DNA of 64,000 nt from Siderastrea radians (lineage: Eukaryota > Cnidaria > Anthozoa > Scleractinia > Rhizangiidae), in assembly GCA_964017195.1 (NCBI GenBank), contig CAXHKT010000139.1:310001-374000 (forward strand), written 5' to 3'. Under the pieces are notes generated by a model. The model saw only the letters and a list, made by a program, of their open reading frames with translations, ran no database searches and was not told the origin of the DNA. Shown here one piece after another: positions 50,387-62,411 of this stretch (its first letter is position 1; each line of letters begins with the position of its first letter). The translations under genes and the position numbers were made by a program.

Positions 50387-52781
50387 TTGTGTAGAAAGTC
50401 TGCGATTTTTTCGATAAGGTGGAAAGAAACCCCCATTTTGGGGCCTTCCCTCAGGCCCCAAAATGCTCAAAAAGCTAACTGGCGCTCTCGGCTGCATGCA
50501 CAAAGCTCCCAAATGCATTCAATCCCTTTGGGACCATCCGAAAAAAATTCCTTTTGTTCAAAAGTACAAAGAAAGCGCGATATGTGCGATCCTTAGGGAA
50601 AAAACCCCATTTTGGGGCATTCCCAGAGGCTCAAAAAGGTGTTCTTATCTGCGCAATCTGTCTGCGCAAGGCTGCGCACTGGCCCAATAATAATGCAAAT
50701 CCCTCGGGGCTATCAGAAAAAACAGTTTATTGTGTAGAAAGTCTGCGATTTTTTCGATAAGGTGGAAAAAAACCCCATTTTGGGGCTTTCCCTCAGGCCC
50801 AAAAAAGCTCAAAAAGCTAACTGGCGCTCTCGGCTGCATGCACAAAGCTCCCAAATGCATTCAATCCCTTTGGGACCATCCGAAAAAAATTCCTTTTGTT
50901 CAAAAGTACAAAGAAAGCGCGATATGTGCGATCCTTAGGGAAAAAACCCCATTTTGGGGCATTCCCAGAGGCTCAAAAAGGTGTTCTTATCTGCGCAATC
51001 TGTCTGCGCAAGGCTGCCCACTGGCCCAATAATAATGCAAATCCCTCGGGGCTATCAGAAAAAACAGTTTATTGTGTAGAAAGTCTGCGATTTTTTCGAT
51101 AAGGTTGAAAAAACCCCCATTTTGGGGCCTTCCCTCAGGCCCCAAAAAGCTCAAAAAGCTAACTGGCGCTCTCGGCTGCATGCACAAAGCTCCCAAATGC
51201 ATTCAATCCCTTTGGGACCAGCCGAAAAAAATTCCTTTTGTTCAAAAGTACAAAGAAAGCGCGATATGTGCGATCCTTAGGGAAAAAACCCCATTTTGGG
51301 GCATTCCCAGAGGCTCAAAAAGGTGTTCTTATCTGCGCAATCTGTCTGCGCAAGGCTGCGCACTGGCCCAATAATAATGCAAATCCCTCGGGGCTATCAG
51401 AAAAAAACAGTTTATTGTGTAGAAAGTCTGCGATTTTTTCGATAAGGTTGAAAAAACCCCCATTTTGGGGCCTTCCCTCAGGCCCAAAAAAGCTCAAAAA
51501 GCTAACTGGCGCTCTCGGCTGCATGCACAAAGCACCCAAATGCATTCAATCCATTTGGGACCATCCGAAAAAAATTCCTTTTGTTCAAAAGTACAAAGAA
51601 AGCGCGATATGTGCGATCCTTAGGGAAAAAACCCCATTTTGGGGCATTCCCAGAGGCTCAAAAAGGTGTTCTTATCTGCGCAATCTGTCTGCGCAAGGCT
51701 GCGCACTGGCCCAATAATAATGCAAATCCCTCGGGGCTATCAGAAAAAACAGTTTATTGTGTAGAAAGTCTGCGATTTTTTCGATAAGGTGGAAAAAAAC
51801 CCCATTTTGGGGCTTTCCCTCAGGCCCCAAAAAGCTCAAAAAGCTAACTGGCGCTCTCGGCTGCATGCACAAAGCTCCCAAATGCATTCAATCCCTTTGG
51901 GACCATCCGAAAAAAATTCCTTTTGTTCAAAAGTACAAAGAAAGCGCGATATGTGCGATCCTTAGGGAAAAAACCCCATTTTGGGGCATTCCCAGAGGCT
52001 CAAAAAGGTGTTCTTATCTGCGCAATCTGTCTGCGCAAGGCTGCGCACTGGCCCAATAATAATGCAAATCCCTCGGGGCTATCAGAAAAAACAGTTTATT
52101 GTGTAGAAAGTCTGCGATTTTTTCGATAAGGTGGAAAAAAACCCCATTTTGGGGCCTTCCCTCAGGCCCAAAAAAGCTCAAAAAGCTAACTGGCGCTCTC
52201 GGCTGCATGCACAAAGCACCCAAATGCATTCAATCCCTTTGGGACCATCCGAAAAAAATTCCTTTTGTTCAAAAGTACAAAGAAAGCGCGATATGTGCGA
52301 TCCTTAGGGAAAAAACCCCATTTTGGGCATTCCCAGAGGGTCAAAAAGGTGTTCTTATCTGCGCAATCTGTCTGCGCAAGGCTGCGCACTGGCCCAAAAA
52401 TAATGCAAATCCCTCGGGGCTATCAGAAAAAACAGTTTATTGTGTAGAAAGTCTGCGATTTTTTCGATAAGGTGGAAAAAACCCCCATTTTGGGGCCTTC
52501 CCTCAGGCCCCAAAATGCTCAAAAAGCTAACTGGCGCTCTCGGCTGCATGCACAAAGCTCCCAAATGCATTCAATCCCTTTGGGACCATCCGAAAAAAAT
52601 TCCTTTTGTTCAAAAGTACAAAGAAAGCGCGATATGTGCGATCCTTAGGGAAAAAACCCCATTTTGGGGCATTCCCAGAGGCTCAAAAAGGTGTTCTTAT
52701 CTGCGCAATCTGTCTGCGCAAGGCTGCGCAGTGGCCCAATTATAATGCAAATCCCTCGGGGCTATCAGAAAAAACAGTTTA
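50387..52781. repeat. 7-mer higher-order repeat, first copy, unexpanded (copy 2)
   Basis: Seven monomers: 50387, 50730, 51072, 51415, 51757, 52099 and 52440. This shows the original 2395-bp form, without the three extra monomers of copy 1. The monomer at 51757 has a seven-A run and an intact CCCTTTGGG, where 20287 has eight A and CCTTTGGG. The last monomer is the same chimera as 20970. Confidence 0.9.
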
Positions 52782-55176
52782 TTGTGTAGAAAGTCTGCGA
52801 TTTTTTCGATAAGGTGGAAAGAAACCCCCATTTTGGGGCCTTCCCTCAGGCCCCAAAATGCTCAAAAAGCTAACTGGCGCTCTCGGCTGCATGCACAAAG
52901 CTCCCAAATGCATTCAATCCCTTTGGGACCATCCGAAAAAAATTCCTTTTGTTCAAAAGTACAAAGAAAGCGCGATATGTGCGATCCTTAGGGAAAAAAC
53001 CCCATTTTGGGGCATTCCCAGAGGCTCAAAAAGGTGTTCTTATCTGCGCAATCTGTCTGCGCAAGGCTGCGCACTGGCCCAATAATAATGCAAATCCCTC
53101 GGGGCTATCAGAAAAAACAGTTTATTGTGTAGAAAGTCTGCGATTTTTTCGATAAGGTGGAAAAAAACCCCATTTTGGGGCTTTCCCTCAGGCCCAAAAA
53201 AGCTCAAAAAGCTAACTGGCGCTCTCGGCTGCATGCACAAAGCTCCCAAATGCATTCAATCCCTTTGGGACCATCCGAAAAAAATTCCTTTTGTTCAAAA
53301 GTACAAAGAAAGCGCGATATGTGCGATCCTTAGGGAAAAAACCCCATTTTGGGGCATTCCCAGAGGCTCAAAAAGGTGTTCTTATCTGCGCAATCTGTCT
53401 GCGCAAGGCTGCCCACTGGCCCAATAATAATGCAAATCCCTCGGGGCTATCAGAAAAAACAGTTTATTGTGTAGAAAGTCTGCGATTTTTTCGATAAGGT
53501 TGAAAAAACCCCCATTTTGGGGCCTTCCCTCAGGCCCCAAAAAGCTCAAAAAGCTAACTGGCGCTCTCGGCTGCATGCACAAAGCTCCCAAATGCATTCA
53601 ATCCCTTTGGGACCAGCCGAAAAAAATTCCTTTTGTTCAAAAGTACAAAGAAAGCGCGATATGTGCGATCCTTAGGGAAAAAACCCCATTTTGGGGCATT
53701 CCCAGAGGCTCAAAAAGGTGTTCTTATCTGCGCAATCTGTCTGCGCAAGGCTGCGCACTGGCCCAATAATAATGCAAATCCCTCGGGGCTATCAGAAAAA
53801 AACAGTTTATTGTGTAGAAAGTCTGCGATTTTTTCGATAAGGTTGAAAAAACCCCCATTTTGGGGCCTTCCCTCAGGCCCAAAAAAGCTCAAAAAGCTAA
53901 CTGGCGCTCTCGGCTGCATGCACAAAGCACCCAAATGCATTCAATCCATTTGGGACCATCCGAAAAAAATTCCTTTTGTTCAAAAGTACAAAGAAAGCGC
54001 GATATGTGCGATCCTTAGGGAAAAAACCCCATTTTGGGGCATTCCCAGAGGCTCAAAAAGGTGTTCTTATCTGCGCAATCTGTCTGCGCAAGGCTGCGCA
54101 CTGGCCCAATAATAATGCAAATCCCTCGGGGCTATCAGAAAAAACAGTTTATTGTGTAGAAAGTCTGCGATTTTTTCGATAAGGTTGAAAAAAACCCCAT
54201 TTTGGGGCTTTCCCTCAGGCCCCAAAAAGCTCAAAAAGCTAACTGGCGCTCTCGGCTGCATGCACAAAGCTCCCAAATGCATTCAATCCCTTTGGGACCA
54301 TCCGAAAAAAATTCCTTTTGTTCAAAAGTACAAAGAAAGCGCGATATGTGCGAGCCTTAGGGAAAAAACCCCATTTTGGGGCATTCCCAGAGGCTCAAAA
54401 AGGTGTTCTTATCTGCGCAATCTGTCTGCGCAAGGCTGCGCACTGGCCCAATAATAATGCAAATCCCTCGGGGCTATCAGAAAAAACAGTTTATTGTGTA
54501 GAAAGTCTGCGATTTTTTCGATAAGGTGGAAAAAAACCCCATTTTGGGGCCTTCCCTCAGGCCCAAAAAAGCTCAAAAAGCTAACTGGCGCTCTCGGCTG
54601 CATGCACAAAGCACCCAAATGCATTCAATCCCTTTGGGACCATCCGAAAAAAATTCCTTTTGTTCAAAAGTACAAAGAAAGCGCGATATGTGCGATCCTT
54701 AGGGAAAAAACCCCATTTTGGGCATTCCCAGAGGGTCAAAAAGGTGTTCTTATCTGCGCAATCTGTCTGCGCAAGGCTGCGCACTGGCCCAAAAATAATG
54801 CAAATCCCTCGGGGCTATCAGAAAAAACAGTTTATTGTGTAGAAAGTCTGCGATTTTTTCGATAAGGTGGAAAAAACCCCCATTTTGGGGCCTTCCCTCA
54901 GGCCCCAAAATGCTCAAAAAGCTAACTGGCGCTCTCGGCTGCATGCACAAAGCTCCCAAATGCATTCAATCCCTTTGGGACCATCCGAAAAAAATTCCAT
55001 TTGTTCAAAACTACAAAGAAAGCGCGATATGTGCGATCCTTAGGGAAAAAACCCCATATTGGGGCATTCCCAGAGGCTCAGAAAGGTGTTCTTATCTGCG
55101 CAATCTGTCTGCGCAAGGATGCGCACTGGCCCAATAATAATGCAAATCCCTCGGGGCTATCAGAAAAAACAGTTTA
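52782..55176. repeat. 7-mer higher-order repeat, second copy, in copy 2
   Basis: This is the counterpart of 21312-23706, with starts 52782, 53125, 53467, 53810, 54152, 54494 and 54835. The last is the diverged monomer with five clustered substitutions. Confidence 0.9.
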
Positions 55177-56202
55177 TTGTGTAGAAAGTCTGCGATTTTT
55201 TCGATAAGGTGGAAAAAACCCCCATTTTGGGGCCTTCCCTCAGGCCCCAAAAAGCTCAAAAAGCTAACTGGCGCTCTCGGCTGCATGCACAAAGCTCCCA
55301 AATGCATTCAATCCCTTTGGGACCATCCGAAAAAAATTCCTTTTGTTCAAAAGTACAAAGAAAGCGCGATATGTGCGATCCTTAGGGAAAAAACCCCATT
55401 TTGGGGCATTCCCAGAGGCTCAAAAAGGTGTTCTTATCTGCGCAATCTGTCTGCACAAGGCTGCGCACTGGCCCAATAATAATGCAAATCCCTCGGGGCT
55501 ATCAGAAAAAACAGTTTATTGTGTAGAAAGTCTGCGATTTTTTCGATAAGGTGGAAAAAACCCCCATTTTGGGGCCTTCCCTCAGGCCCCAAAATGCTCA
55601 AAAAGCTAACTGGCGCTCTCGGCTGCATGCACAAAGCTCCCAAATGCATTCAATCCCTTTGGGACCATCCGAAAAAAATTCCTTTTGTTCAAAAGTACAA
55701 AGAAAGCGCGATATGTGCGATCCTTAGGGAAAAAACCCCATTTTGGGGCATTCCCAGAGGCTCAAAAAGGTGTTCTTATCTGCGCAATCTGTCTGCGCAA
55801 GGCTGCCCACTGGCCCAATAATAATGCAAATCCCTCGGGGCTATCAGAAAAAACAGTTTATTGTGTAGAAAGTCTGCGATTTTTTCGATAAGGTGGAAAA
55901 AACCCCCATTTTGGGGCCTTCCCTCAGGCCCCAAAATACTCAAAAAGCTAACTGGCGCTCTCGACTGCATGCACAAAGCTCCCAAATGCATTCAATCCCT
56001 TTGGGACCATCCGAAAAAAATTCCTTTTGTTCAAAAGTACAAAGAAAGCGCGATATGTGCGATCCTTAGGGAAAAAACCCCATTTTGGGGCATTCCCAGA
56101 GGCTCAAAAAGGTGTTCTTATCTGCGCAATCTGTCTGCGCAAGGCTGCGCACTGGCCCAATAATAATGCAAATCCCTCGGGGCTATCAGAAAAAACAGTT
56201 TA
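55177..56202. repeat. Three linking monomers, copy 2
   Basis: This is the counterpart of 23707-24732, with starts 55177, 55519 and 55861 and the same CTGCACAAGG, GCTGCCCACTGG and AAAATACTC/CTCGACTGC marks. Confidence 0.8.
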
Positions 56203-59200
56203 TTGTGTAGAAAGTCTGCGATTTTTTCGATAGGGTGGAAAAAAACCCCATTTTGGGGCTTTCCCTCAGGCCCCAAAAAGCTCAAAAAGCTAACTGGCGC
56301 TCTCGGCTGCATGCACAAAGCTCCCAAATGCATTCAATCCCTTTGGGACCATCCGAAAAAAATTCCTTTTGTTCAAAAGTACAAAGAAAGCGCGATATGT
56401 GCGATCCTTAGGGAAAAAACCCCATTTTGGGGCATTCCCAGAGGCTCAAAAAGGTGTTCTTATCTGCGCAATCTGTCTGCGCAAGGCTGCGCACTGGCCC
56501 AATAATAATGCAAATCCCTCGGGGCTATCAGAAAAAACAGTTTATTGTGTAGAAAGTCTGCGATTTTTTCGATAAGGTGGGAAAAACCCCCATTTTGGGG
56601 CCTTCCCTCAGGCCCCAAAATACTCAAAAAGCTAACTGGCGCTCTCGGCTGCATGCACAAAGCTCCCAAATGCATTCAATCCCTTTGGGACCATCCGAAA
56701 AAAATTCCTTTTGTTCAAAAGTACAAAGAAAGCGCGATATGTGCGATCCTTAGGGAAAAAACCCCATTTTGGGGCATTCCCAGAGGCTCAAAAAGGTGTT
56801 CTTATCTGCGCAATCTGTCTGCGCAAGGCTGCGCACTGGCCCAATAATAATGCAAATCCCTCGGGGCTATCAGAAAAAACAGTTTATTGTGTAGAAAGTC
56901 TGCGATTTTTTCGATAGGGTGGAAAAAAACCCCATTTTGGGGCTTTCCCTCAGGCCCCAAAAAGCTCAAAAAGCTAACTGGCGCTCTCGGCTGCATGCAC
57001 AAAGCTCCCAAATGCATTCAATCCCTTTGGGACCATCCGAAAAAAATTCCTTTTGTTCAAAAGTACAAAGAAAGCGCGATATGTGCGATCCTTAGGGAAA
57101 AAACCCCATTTTGGGGCATTCCCAGAGGCTCAAAAAGGTGTTCTTATCTGCGCAATCTGTCTGCGCAAGGCTGCGCACTGGCCCAATAATAATGCAAATC
57201 CCTCGGGGCTATCAGAAAAAACAGTTTATTGTGTAGAAAGTCTGCGATTTTTTCGATAAGGTGGGAAAAACCCCCATTTTGGGGCCTTCCCTCAGGCCCC
57301 AAAATACTCAAAAAGCTAACTGGCGCTCTCGGCTGCATGCACAAAGCTCCCAAATGCATTCAATCCCTTTGGGACCATCCGAAAAAAATTCCTTTTGTTC
57401 AAAAGTACAAAGAAAGCGCGATATGTGCGATCCTTAGGGAAAAAACCCCATTTTGGGGCATTCCCAGAGGCTCAAAAAGGTGTTCTTATCTGCGCAATCT
57501 GTCTGCGCAAGGCTGCGCACTGGCCCAATAATAATGCAAATCCCTCGGGGCTATCAGAAAAAACAGTTTATTGTGTAGAAAGTCTGCGATTTTTTCGATG
57601 GGGTGGAAAAAAACCCCATTTTGGGGCTTTCACTCAGGCCCCAAAAAGCTCAAAATGCTAACTGGCGCTCTCGGCTGCATGCAAAAAGCTCCCAAATGCA
57701 TTCAATCCCTTTGGGACCATCCGAAAAAAATTCCTTTTGTTCAAAAGTACAAAGAAAGCGCGATATGTGCGATCCTTAGGGAAAAAACCCCATTTTGGGG
57801 CATTCCCAGAGGCTCAAAAAGGTGTTCTTATCTGCGCAATCTGTCTGCGCAAGGCTGCGCACTGGCCCAATAATAATGCAAATCCCTCGGGGCTATCAGA
57901 AAAAACAGTTTATTGTGTAGAAAGTCTGCGATTTTTTCGATAGGGTGGAAAAAAACCCCATTTTGGGGCTTTCCCTCAGGCCCCAAAAAGCTCAAAAAGC
58001 TAACTGGCGCTCTCGGCTGCATGCACAAAGCTCCCAAATGCATTCAATCCCTTTGGGACCATCCGAAAAAAATTCCTTTTGTTCAAAAGTACAAAGAAAG
58101 CGCGATATGTGCGATCCTTAGGGAAAAAACCCCATTTTGGGGCATTCCCAGAGGCTCAAAAAGGTGTTCTTATCTGCGCAATCTGTCTGCGCAAGGCTGC
58201 GCACTGGCCCAATAATAATGCAAATCCCTCGGGGCTATCAGAAAAAACAGTTTATTGTGTAGAAAGTCTGCGATTTTTTCGATAAGGTGGAAAAACCCCC
58301 ATTTTGGGGCCTTCCCTCAGGCCCCAAAAAGCTCAAAAAGCTAACTGGCGCTCTCGGCTGCATGCACAAAGCTCCCAAATGCATTCAATCCCTTTGGGAC
58401 CATCCGAAAAAAATTCCTTTTGTTCAAAAGTACAAAGAAAGCGCGATATGTGCGATCCTTAGGGAAAAAACCCCATTTTGGGGCATTCCCAGAGGCTCAA
58501 AAAGGTGTTCTTATCTGCGCAATCTGTCTGCGCAAGGCTGCGCACTGGCCCAATAATAATGCAAATCCCTCGGGGCTATCAGAAAAAACAGTTTATTGTG
58601 TAGAAAGTCTGCGATTTTTTCGATAGGGTGGAAAAAAACCCCATTTTGGGGCTTTCCCTCAGGCCCCAAAAAGCTCAAAAAGCTAACTGGCGCTCTCGGC
58701 TGCATGCACAAAGCTCCCAAATGCATTCAATCCCTTTGGGACCATCCGAAAAAAATTCCTTTTGTTCAAAAGTACAAAGAAAGCGCGATATGTGCGATCC
58801 TTAGGGAAAAAACCCCATTTTGGGGCATTCCCAGAGGCTCAAAAAGGTGTTCTTATCTGCGCAATCTGTCTGCGCAAGGCTGCGCACTGGCCCAATAATA
58901 ATGCAAATCCCTCGGGGCTATCAGAAAAAACAGTTTATTGTGTAGAAAGTCTGCGATTTTTTCGATAAGGTGGGAAAAACCCCCATTTTGGGGCCTTCCC
59001 TCAGGCCCCAAAATACTCAAAAAGCTAACTGGCGCTCTCGGCTGCATGCACAAAGCTCCCAAATGCATTCAATCCCTTTGGGACCATCCGAAAAAAATTC
59101 CTTTTGTTCAAAAGTACAAAGAAAGCGCGATATGTGCGATCCTTAGGGAAAAAACCCCATTTTGGGGCATTCCCAGAGGCTCAAAAAGGTGTTCTTATCT

Positions 59201-61330
59201 GCGCAATCTGTCTGCGCAAGGCTGCGCACTGGCCCAATAATAATGCAAATCCCTCGGGGCTATCAGAAAAAACAGTTTATTGTGTAGAAAGTCTGCGATT
59301 TTTTCGATGGGGTGGAAAAAAACCCCATTTTGGGGCTTTCACTCAGGCCCCAAAAAGCTCAAAATGCTAACTGGCGCTCTCGGCTGCATGCAAAAAGCTC
59401 CCAAATGCATTCAATCCCTTTGGGACCATCCGAAAAAAATTCCTTTTGTTCAAAAGTACAAAGAAAGCGCGATATGTGCGATCCTTAGGGAAAAAACCCC
59501 ATTTTGGGGCATTCCCAGAGGCTCAAAAAGGTGTTCTTATCTGCGCAATCTGTCTGCGCAAGGCTGCGCACTGGCCCAATAATAATGCAAATCCCTCGGG
59601 GCTATCAGAAAAAACAGTTTATTGTGTAGAAAGTCTGCGATTTTTTCGATAGGGTGGAAAAAAACACCATTTTGGGGCTTTCCCTCAGGCCCCAAAAAGC
59701 TCAAAAAGCTAACTGGCGCTCTCGGCTGCATGCACAAAGCTCCCAAATGCATTCAATCCCTTTGGGACCATCCGAAAAAAATTCCTTTTGTTCAAAAGTA
59801 CAAAGAAAGCGCGATATGTGCGATCCTTAGGGAAAAAACCCCATTTTGGGGCATTCCCAGAGGCTCAAAAAGGTGTTCTTATCTGCGCAATCTGTCTGCG
59901 CAAGGCTGCGCACTGGCCCAATAATAATGCAAATCCCTCGGGGCTATCAGAAAAAACAGTTTATTGTGTAGAAAGTCTGCGATTTTTTCGATAAGGTGGA
60001 AAAACCCCCATTTTGGGGCCTTCCCTCAGGCCCCAAAAAGCTCAAAAAGCTAACTGGCGCTCTCGGCTGCATGCACAAAGCTCCCAAATGCATTCAATCC
60101 CTTTGGGACCATCCGAAAAAAATTCCTTTCGTTCAAAAGTACAAAGAAAGCGCGATATGTGCGATCCTTAGGGAAAAAACCCCATTTTGGGGCATTCCCA
60201 GAGGCTCAAAAAGGTGTTCTTATCTGCGCAATCTGTCTGCGCAAGGCTGCGCACTGGCCCAATAATAATGCAAATCCCTCGGGGCTATCAGAAAAAACAG
60301 TTTATTGTGTAGAAAGTCTGCGATTTTTTTGATAGGGTGGAAAAAAACCCCATTTTGGGGCTTTCCCTCAGGCCCCAAAAAGCTCAAAAAGCTAACTGGC
60401 GCTCTCGGCTGCATGCACAAAGCTCCCAAATGCATTCAATCCCTTTGGGACTATCCGAAAAAAATTCCTTTTGTTCAAAAGTACAAAGAAAGCGCGATAT
60501 GTGCGATCCTTAGGGAAAAAACCCCATTTTGGGGCATTCCCAGAGGCTCAAAAAGGTGTTCTTATCTGCGCAATCTATCTGCGCAAGGCTGCGCACTGGC
60601 CCAATAATAATGCAAATCCCTCGGGGCTATCAGAAAAAACAGTTTATTGTGTAGAAAGTCTGCGATTTTTTCGATAAGGTGGAAAAAAACCCCATTTTGG
60701 GGCCTTCCCTCAGGCCCCAAAATACTCAAAAAGCTAACTGGCGCTCTCGGCTGCATGCACAAAGCTCCCAAATGCATTCAATCCCTTTGGGACCATCCGA
60801 AAAAAATTCCTTTTGTTCAAAAGTACAAAGAAAGCGCGATATGTGCGATCCTTAGGGTAAAAACCCCATTTTGGGGCATTCCCAGAGGCTCAAAAAGGTG
60901 TTCTTATCTGCGCAATCTGTCTGCGCAAGGCTGCGCACTGGCCCAATAATAATGCAAATCCCTCGGGGCTATCAGAAAAAACAGTTTATTGTGTAGAAAG
61001 TCTGCGATTTTTTCGATAGGGTGGAAAAAAACCCCATTTTGGGGCTTTCCCTCAGGCCCCAAAAAGCTCAAAAAGCTAACTGGCGCTCTCGGCTGCATGC
61101 ACAAAGCTCCCAAATGCATTCAATCCCTTTGGGACCATCCGAAAAAAATTCCTTTTGTTCAAAAGTACAAAGAAAGCGCGATATGTGCGATCCTTAGGGA
61201 AAAAACCCCATTTTGGGGCATTCCCAGAGGCTCAAAAAGGTGTTCTTATCTGCGCAATCTGTCTGCGCAAGGCTGCGCACTGGCCCAATAATAATGCAAA
61301 TCCCTCGGGGCTATCAGAAAAAACAGTTTA
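56203..61330. repeat. Region III GATAGGG-marked domain, copy 2
   Basis: This is the counterpart of 24733-29860 at an offset of 31470 bp. The 5-mer pair is at 56887-58595 and 58596-60304. It differs from copy 1 by A at 59666 (ACACCATTTT instead of ACCCCATTTT) and by the ordinary A at 59317. Confidence 0.88.
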
Positions 61331-62411
61331 TTGTGTAGAAAGTCTGCGATTTTTTCGATAAGGTGGAAAAAACCCCCATTTTGGGGCCTTCCCTCAGGCC
61401 CCAAAATGCTCAAAAAGCTAACTGGCGCTCTCGGCTGCATGCACAAAGCTCCCAAATGCATTCAATCCCTTTGGGACCATCCGAAAAAAATTCCTTTTGT
61501 TCAAAAGTACAAAGAAAGCGCGATATGTGCGATCCTTAGGGAAAAAACCCCATTTTGGGGCATTCCCAGAGGCTCAAAAAGGTGTTCTTATCTGCGCAAT
61601 CTGTCTGCGCAAGGCTGCGCACTGGCCCAATAATAATGCAAATCCCTCGGGGCTATCAGAAAAAACAGTTTATTGTGTAGAAAGTCTGCGATTTTTTCGA
61701 TAAGGTGGAAAAAACCCCCATTTTGGGCCCTTCCCTCAGGCCCCAAAAAGCTCAAAAAGCTAACTGGCGCTCTCGGCTGCATGCACAAAGCTCCCAAATG
61801 CATTCAATCCCTTTGGGACCATCCGAAAATAATTCCTTTTGTTCAAAAGTACAAAGAAAGCGCGATATGTGCGATCCTTAGGGAAAAAACCCCATTTTGG
61901 GGCATTCCCAGAGGCTCAAAAAGGTGTTCTTATCTGCGCAATCTGTCTGCGCAAGGCTGCGCACTGGCCCAATAATAATGCAAATCCCTCGGGGCTATCA
62001 GAAAAAACAGTTTATTGTGTAGAAAGTCTGCGATTTTTTCGATAAGGTGGAAAAAACCCCCATTTTGGGGCCTTCCCTCAGGCCCCAAAATGCTCAAAAA
62101 GCTAACTGGCGCTCTCGGCTGCATGCACAAAGCTCCCAAATGCATTCAATCCCTTTGGGACCATCCGAAAAAAATTCCTTTTGTTCAAAAGTACAAAGAA
62201 AGCGCGATATGTGCGATCCTTAGGGAAAAAACCCCATTTTGGGGCATTCCCAGAGGCTCAAAAAGGTGTTCTTATCTGCGCAATCTGTCTGCGCAAGGCT
62301 GCGCACTGGCCCAATAATAATGCAAATCCCTCGGGGCTATCAGAAAAAACAGTTTATTGTGTAGAAAGTCTGCGATTTTTTCGATAAGGTGGAAAAAACC
62401 CCCATTTTGGG

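Larger units (their letters stand above)
32499..62411. repeat. Large duplication, copy 2 (about 30 kb)
   Basis: This is the second copy of the long block, in the same orientation as copy 1. It reproduces the internal 2-mer, 6-mer, 7-mer and 5-mer duplications and the unusual monomer at 54835 with its five private substitutions. It lacks the three-monomer expansion of copy 1, so 51757 corresponds to 20287. It ends inside the inverted repeat of the monomer starting at 62357. Near-perfect identity suggests either very recent duplication or joining of two haplotypes in assembly. Confidence 0.9.
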
